Shown: in pieces, positions 59,516 through 64,000 of the stretch
Position numbering within the stretch: position 1 is the first letter of the stretch
Layout: every line of letters begins with the position of its first letter
NCBI RefSeq assembly: GCF_006442975.2
Contig: NZ_CP083954.1
Span: 3,417,501-3,481,500 of the forward strand
DNA length: 64,000 nucleotides
From: Mesorhizobium sp. B2-1-1
GTDB lineage: Bacteria; Pseudomonadota; Alphaproteobacteria; Rhizobiales; Rhizobiaceae
Direction: 5' to 3'
Translations under genes and position numbers: made by a program
The notes under the pieces: generated by a model
Database searches by the model: none
What the model was told of the DNA's origin: nothing
What the model saw: only the letters and a program-made list of their open reading frames with translations

Positions 59516-60103
59516 TCAGTTTTCCCTGGCGCGTTCCTTTCGGGCGAAATGGCGGGCGATGAGCCAGGCGAGTACGGCCACGGCCAAGCCGATAGCCAGG
59601 CCCACCAATATCCGCTCATGGCGAAGCAGCGCCTGGCCGATGAAATGCTCGGCGCCCAACCCGAAGACATAGCCGATGGTGCTGAACAGCACCGCCCAGA
59701 CTGCCGAGGAAATGGCGTTCAAGACGATGAAGCGGGGTGCGGCGATGTTCGACAGGCCGGCCGCGATGCCACCGACCAGGCGCATGCCATAGACGTAGCG
59801 GTTCGACAGCACGAAGATGTTGGGATGGGTGTTGAGCAGACGATAGGCGCGGCGGAAGCCGGGCCGCTTGCGCAACCCGACGACATAGCGATGGTCCGCG
59901 AAACTTCTCCCCAGGATGAAGAAGCAGGTGTCGCCGGCGAAGGCCCCAAGCGCTGCCACGACGACAGTCTGCCAGAGGACGAAGATATGCTGGTGGGCGA
60001 AGAAGCCGCCGAGTATGGCGGCACTCTCGCCCTCGGCGACACAGCCCAGAAAAACGGCGATCAGCCCGTATTGTTCGATGAAATGATGGATCGCGTCGCT
60101 CAT
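59516..60103 (-). CDS. DedA family (SNARE-associated/VTT) membrane protein
   Basis: A 195-residue integral membrane protein. DedA features are CVAEGESAAILGGFFAHQHI (the E..G..P-like reentrant region), AGDTCFFILGRSF and SNRYVYGMRLVGGIAAGLSNI, with the conserved Arg in RYVYGMR. The family takes part in undecaprenyl-phosphate or lipid flipping; the exact substrate here is unknown. Its ATG overlaps the stop of the DUF1003 gene by 4 bases, so the two are coupled. Confidence 0.9.
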   Translation of the reverse strand: MSDAIHHFIEQYGLIAVFLGCVAEGESAAILGGFFAHQHIFVLWQTVVVAALGAFAGDTCFFILGRSFADHRYVVGLRKRPGFRRAYRLLNTHPNIFVLSNRYVYGMRLVGGIAAGLSNIAAPRFIVLNAISSAVWAVLFSTIGYVFGLGAEHFIGQALLRHERILVGLAIGLAVAVLAWLIARHFARKERAREN

Positions 60104-60660
60104 GACGTCGATTGCTGCGACAGCCTGTCGTCGATCCGCTTGACCAGTGCGGCCAACCGCATGATCTCGTCGCGCATGCCGATGATCTGGCCGTGGCGCA
60201 TTTCGTCCAGCTTTTCATGCAGCGCCATGATCTCGATCTCGGCCTTCAGATTGACCTCGTAGTCGTGGGCGGCATCGATGCGGTCGCGCTCGGTCTGGCG
60301 GTTCTGCGCCATCATGATCACCGGCGCCTGCAGCGCCGCGACCATGGACAGGACGAGATTGAGGAAGATGAACGGGTAGGGGTCGAAGGCGTCGCGCGCC
60401 AGAAGCCAGGCATTGGCTGATGTCCAGACGATCAGGAAGGCAATGAAGCCAAGGATGAACGACCAGGAACCGCCGATGCGGGCGATGCTATCGGCAAGGC
60501 GGTCGCCAAAGGTCTGGTGGAAGGCGACGGCCTTGTTGGTGTCCCTGGAGATCGTTGTGCGCTCGAGCGTCGACTGCAGCACCCGGTTCTCCAGGGCACT
60601 GAGACCGTCCGGCTTTCGTCTCAGCCAGCGGTTCGCCAGATCGTCGATTGTCTTGTTCAT
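60100..60660 (-). CDS. DUF1003 family membrane protein
   Basis: A 186-residue protein. Two hydrophobic helices (GSWSFILGFIAFLIVWTSANAWLL and YPFIFLNLVLSMVAALQAPVIMMAQ) are followed by NRQTERDRIDAAHDYEVNLKAE and a coiled coil (IEIMALHEKLDEMRHGQIIGMRDEI), the DUF1003 pattern. Function unknown. The ATG at 60660 has GGAG 6 bases upstream. Overlaps the DedA gene. Confidence 0.88.
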   Translation of the reverse strand: MNKTIDDLANRWLRRKPDGLSALENRVLQSTLERTTISRDTNKAVAFHQTFGDRLADSIARIGGSWSFILGFIAFLIVWTSANAWLLARDAFDPYPFIFLNLVLSMVAALQAPVIMMAQNRQTERDRIDAAHDYEVNLKAEIEIMALHEKLDEMRHGQIIGMRDEIMRLAALVKRIDDRLSQQSTS

Positions 60661-60749
60661 GGCCGTCTCCAAGGGCTTGGCTGGCGATAGAGGTAGAGGC
60701 TGCCGGGCCGCGCGGGAAGTGCTAGATTTGATGGGAACCGGAGGGACTT

Positions 60750-61466
60750 ATGGTCGACTTCAAGAAAATTCGCGCTCGCGCCGCAAAGCGCAAGGGCGGC
60801 GAGGAGGAACTGGTCTCGCTGCTCGGGCCGATTCCCGACAACGCCGCCGTGGCCGACATCGGCGATGACCGTATCCTGTCGACGATGGCCGAGCGCGTCT
60901 TCGCCGCTGGTTTCGTCTGGCGCGTCATCGAGCAGAAATGGCCCGGATTCGAAGAGGCGTTCCTGCGCTTCGAGCCGAAGCGGTTGCTGTTCCAGCCTGA
61001 CGATTTCTGGCATGAACTGGCATCCGACCAGCGCATCGTGCGCAATCCGCAGAAGATCAAATCCGTTCGCGACAACGCTGCCTTCGTCGAGCGCGTGTCA
61101 AAAGAGCATGGCGGCTTCGGCACATTCCTCGCCGAGTGGCCCGCCGACGACCAGGTCGGGCTGATGGCCTATCTCGGCAAGCATGGCAGCCGGCTCGGCG
61201 GCAATACCGGCCAGTATTTCCTGCGCTGGCTGGGTTGGGACGCCTTCGTCATTTCGGCCGACATGGCGGCCGCCCTTCGCGATGCCGGGCTCGATATCGC
61301 CGAAAGCCCGACGTCGAAGAAGGATCTCGACAAGATCCAGGCCCAGGTCAACCGTTGGGTTGCGGATACCGGCCTGCCGCGCCGGCACATTTCGCGCATC
61401 CTGGCGATGTCGATCGGGGAGAACCATTCGCCGCAGGCGCTGCGCGACTATATGGGCAACGACTGA
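60750..61466 (+). CDS. DNA-3-methyladenine glycosylase I (Tag family)
   Basis: A 238-residue base-excision repair enzyme of the helix-hairpin-helix superfamily (Tag/methyladenine glycosylase). Blocks GFVWRVIEQKWPGFEEAFLRFEP and QKIKSVRDNAAFVERVSKEHGGF correspond to Tag's FxqGLSWxxIL..F..aF..f and hxKI.A.i.NA regions. It is a divergent subgroup: the zinc-binding Cys/His set of E. coli Tag is not evident. Divergent from the DUF1003 gene. Confidence 0.8.
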   Translation: MVDFKKIRARAAKRKGGEEELVSLLGPIPDNAAVADIGDDRILSTMAERVFAAGFVWRVIEQKWPGFEEAFLRFEPKRLLFQPDDFWHELASDQRIVRNPQKIKSVRDNAAFVERVSKEHGGFGTFLAEWPADDQVGLMAYLGKHGSRLGGNTGQYFLRWLGWDAFVISADMAAALRDAGLDIAESPTSKKDLDKIQAQVNRWVADTGLPRRHISRILAMSIGENHSPQALRDYMGND

Positions 61467-61528
61467 TGTCGAAATTGGCCCAAGCAAACGCCATTGCGGG
61501 GCGAATTTTGCCGCGCTAAGTCAGCAGC

Positions 61529-63205
61529 ATGACCAAGAAGCCCGACATACTGCGCATCGCCGTTGCCCAGCTCAATCCGACAGTCGGCGACGTTGCCGGC
61601 AATCTCGCCAAGGCCCGCGAGGCGAGGGCGGATGCCGCGCGTCAAGGCGCCGATCTCGTGCTCTACACCGAGCTTTTCCTCGCCGGCTATCCGCCTGAGG
61701 ATCTGGTGCTGAAGCCGGCCTTCCTGAAGGCCTGCGAGCGGGCCGCGCAGGAGATTGCCGCCGACACCGCCGATGGCGGTCCCGGCGTCATCATCGGCAC
61801 GCCGCTGAAGCGCAAGACCGGCACCCACAACTCGATCGTCTTCGCCGATGGCGGCAAGATCATCACCGAGCGCTATAAGGTCGATCTGCCGAATTATGGC
61901 GAGTTCGACGAGAAGCGCGTCTTCCAGGCCGGACCGGAGATCCAGGGGCCCGTCAATTTCCGCGGCGTGCGTCTGGGAATCCCGATCTGCGAGGACATCT
62001 GGGGCGACATCGGCGTCTGCGAGACGCTGGCCGAGAGCGGCGCGGAAATCCTGCTGGTGCCGAACGGCTCGCCCTATTACCGCGCCAAGATCGATGTGCG
62101 CCACCAGGTCGTCATCCGCCAGGTTATCGAATGCGGGCTGCCGATGATCTATGCAAACCAGCTCGGCGGCCAGGACGAGCTGATCTTCGACGGCGCGTCG
62201 TTTGCCATAGGTGCCGACAAGCGGCTTGCTTTCCAGATGAGCCAGTTCGAGGAGGCGGTCGACATCACCACCTGGAGGAGACAAGGCGAAAACTGGGTCT
62301 GTTCGGAAGGACCGATGTCGAAGATCCCCGAACGGGAGGAGGCCGACTACCGCGCCTGCATGCTGGGCTTGCGCGACTACGTCAACAAGAACGGTTTCAA
62401 GAACGTCGTGCTCGGCCTGTCGGGCGGCATCGATTCGGCCATCTGCGCGGCCCTTGCCGTCGATGCGCTGGGCGAGGAGCGGCTGCGCGCGGTGATGATG
62501 CCTTACCGCTATACGTCGAAGGATTCGCTTAAGGATGCTGAAGACTGTGCCCGCGCACTCGGCTGCCGCTATGACATCGTGCCGATCTTCGAGCCGGTCG
62601 AAGGTTTCCTTCATGCGCTGACGCAGCTTTTCGAAGGCACCAAGGAAGGCATCACCGAGGAGAACTTGCAGAGCCGCGCGCGCGGCACCATCCTGATGGC
62701 GATTTCCAACAAATTCGGCTCGATGGTGGTTACGACAGGCAATAAGAGCGAGATGTCGGTCGGCTATGCCACGCTCTATGGCGACATGAATGGGGGCTTC
62801 AATCCGATCAAGGACCTGTACAAGATGCAGGTCTATGCACTGTCGCGCTGGCGCAACAGCCACGTGCCGCCGGGCGCGCTCGGACCGTCGGGCGAGGTGA
62901 TCCCGAAGAACATCATCGACAAGGCGCCGTCGGCGGAACTGCGCGAGAACCAGACCGATCAGGATTCGCTGCCGCCCTATCCGGTGCTGGACGACATCCT
63001 CGAATGCCTGGTCGAGAACGAGATGGGCGTCGACGACATCGTCGCGCGCGGCCATGACCGGGCGACGGTGACGCGCATCGAGCACCTGCTCTACGTCGCC
63101 GAATACAAGCGCCGGCAGGCGGCGCCCGGGGTGAAGATCACCAGGAAGAATTTCGGCCGCGACCGTCGCTATCCCATCACCAACCGGTTCAGGGATCGCG
63201 GCTAG
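61529..63205 (+). CDS. nadE: Glutamine-dependent NAD+ synthetase
   Basis: A 558-residue enzyme making NAD+ from nicotinic acid adenine dinucleotide. The N-terminal nitrilase-like glutaminase has the Glu-Lys-Cys triad in TELFLAGYPPEDL, RYKVDLPNYGEFDEKR and IPICEDIWGD. The C-terminal synthetase domain has the P-loop LGLSGGIDSAICAALAVDALG and TTGNKSEMSVGYATLYGDMNGG. Full length for the glutamine-dependent class. Starts 62 bp after the glycosylase gene. Confidence 0.96.
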   Translation: MTKKPDILRIAVAQLNPTVGDVAGNLAKAREARADAARQGADLVLYTELFLAGYPPEDLVLKPAFLKACERAAQEIAADTADGGPGVIIGTPLKRKTGTHNSIVFADGGKIITERYKVDLPNYGEFDEKRVFQAGPEIQGPVNFRGVRLGIPICEDIWGDIGVCETLAESGAEILLVPNGSPYYRAKIDVRHQVVIRQVIECGLPMIYANQLGGQDELIFDGASFAIGADKRLAFQMSQFEEAVDITTWRRQGENWVCSEGPMSKIPEREEADYRACMLGLRDYVNKNGFKNVVLGLSGGIDSAICAALAVDALGEERLRAVMMPYRYTSKDSLKDAEDCARALGCRYDIVPIFEPVEGFLHALTQLFEGTKEGITEENLQSRARGTILMAISNKFGSMVVTTGNKSEMSVGYATLYGDMNGGFNPIKDLYKMQVYALSRWRNSHVPPGALGPSGEVIPKNIIDKAPSAELRENQTDQDSLPPYPVLDDILECLVENEMGVDDIVARGHDRATVTRIEHLLYVAEYKRRQAAPGVKITRKNFGRDRRYPITNRFRDRG

Positions 63206-63254
63206 ACACCGTACCGACCGAAAATTCGCGTCATGCCGCAGGCGAGGGGTAGCG

Positions 63255-63668
63255 ATGCCCGAGTGTGAAATCAGCTTCGACCTGTCACGGATCGACTTCA
63301 GGGCGACATCCGACCTGTTGATGGCAAGCTATTGGGGCGGCGGGCGCAGTGACGAGACCCACCGCCGCGCCTTCGCGAATTCGCTCTGCGTCGGCGCTTA
63401 TGTCGAAGGCAAACAGGTCGGCTTCGGCCGGGCGATCACCGACCGCACGGTGTTCGCCTATCTGGCCGATATCATCGTCTGGCCGCAGCATCGCGGGCAG
63501 GGCATCGGCTCGCGGCTGGTGCAGGCACTGATCGATCACCCCGAGCTCCGCACCGTTTCGCACTGGAGCCTATCGACCAGCGACGCGCATGGGGTTTATG
63601 AAAGACTGGGATTCAAGGCATCGACCGATGGCCGGTACATGCGCCTCGATCGTAAGCCGATCCGCTGA
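63255..63668 (+). CDS. GNAT family acetyltransferase
   Basis: A 137-residue N-acetyltransferase. The acetyl-CoA motif is IIVWPQHRGQGIGSRLVQALI (RGQGIG), and the C-terminal block GVYERLGFKAS is typical. Compact single-domain GNAT similar to aminoglycoside or amino-acid acetyltransferase-like proteins of unknown substrate. About 50 bp after nadE on the same strand. Confidence 0.85.
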   Translation: MPECEISFDLSRIDFRATSDLLMASYWGGGRSDETHRRAFANSLCVGAYVEGKQVGFGRAITDRTVFAYLADIIVWPQHRGQGIGSRLVQALIDHPELRTVSHWSLSTSDAHGVYERLGFKASTDGRYMRLDRKPIR

Positions 63669-64000
63669 CCAAGCGCCTTTGCCGTTGTTGCAAATTTATC
63701 CCAGTGCTTGGACCAGATGCCGTTTTTGGTGACCGCCAGCCTTGGCGATGCGATGAGGCATCTCTATAAGGGCCTCTCCGCGATTCCCTTTAGGGAGGAC
63801 CGAATGCCAGGATTTGACATCGTTATGCGAGGCCGCGAAGCCTAGGTCCCGACCGGCGCGCCGCAGGGTTTTCACCCTCGGAACGGAGCCGGATCGAGAA
63901 CAGGCCTTTGCCGATGCCGGTCGCCGCCTTCGGGCAAGTGGCCATTCATAACCGAACCTCCGCATTCCCGGGCATTGAGCCCCTTGCGCGGTTTTTTCAA
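63669..64000. other. Right end of window, no supported gene
   Basis: 332 bases with only weak open frames (the 89-codon minus frame 63696-63965 has no family likeness). On the minus strand GGAGG precedes an ATG near 63950 (MNGHLPEGGDRHRQ) that opens only about 25 codons. The region may hold the regulatory sequence of a gene beyond the edge. Confidence 0.45.

Noticed and set aside
63696..63965. 89-codon minus-strand frame at the right edge
   Set aside because: Basic, low-complexity translation without motif; GGAGG there serves a different, 25-codon frame.

Overview
The window is a high-G+C alphaproteobacterial chromosome segment, most likely from Mesorhizobium or a close relative (Hyphomicrobiales, Phyllobacteriaceae-like). 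Evidence for this is the divK-pleD pair, an alphaproteobacterial LexA box (GTTC-N7-GTTC) in front of dinB, a tandem glycine riboswitch on gcvTHP, a rhizobial-type palindromic intergenic repeat, and the order rpmG / MFS / NUDIX / DUF983 / rnr / topA, which I recall from Sinorhizobium and relatives. The genus is an inference from these marks, not from a search.

Layout. 1-4229 (minus): glycine cleavage operon gcvT-gcvH-gcvP under a riboswitch; gcvP runs off the left edge. 4460-9251 (minus): a Tat-exported molybdopterin oxidoreductase with a cytochrome b partner, a DUF1345 membrane protein, a UPF0178 protein, then gfa and the glutathione-dependent formaldehyde dehydrogenase. 9455-15979 (plus): biotin-dependent acyl-CoA carboxylase alpha subunit (pccA-like), dnaE, and an ion channel ending in a zinc ribbon. 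15997-21616: EamA exporter, two secreted proteins of unknown role, SOS-type dinB, a GNAT enzyme, DUF3572. 21853-23631 (plus): divK-pleD, cell-cycle and c-di-GMP signalling.

23632-34050 looks like accessory DNA inserted between pleD and rpmG. It holds a rifampicin-monooxygenase-like flavoprotein; a GntR regulator translationally coupled to a Cys/Met-metabolism PLP enzyme, followed by a complete carbohydrate-type ABC importer with a palindromic repeat between the binding-protein and permease genes; and a 379-residue protein of mosaic base composition whose N-terminal part resembles domains found in front of bacterial NLR-like (STAND) proteins. This last gene is the best candidate for something undescribed. 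Upstream of rpmG sits a decayed insertion sequence (34344-35684) with long inverted repeats and an exact 16-bp target duplication, features of the IS1202 group.

35732-43745 (minus): NIF3-insert/CutA-like protein, MFS transporter, NUDIX, DUF983, RNase R, topoisomerase I. 44092-49733: small secreted protein, ccdA, a tRNA-Lys-like fragment, glmU and glmS (UDP-GlcNAc supply), DUF502. 49685-55682: recG (minus), sdhE and mfd (plus). 55819-63668: class II DAHP synthase, a diguanylate cyclase without an obvious I-site, a second GFA-fold protein, dgkA, DedA, DUF1003, 3-methyladenine glycosylase I, glutamine-dependent NAD synthetase and a GNAT enzyme. Most of the window is ordinary core genome. The unusual content lies in 23.6-35.7 kb and in a few regulatory or remnant sequences.
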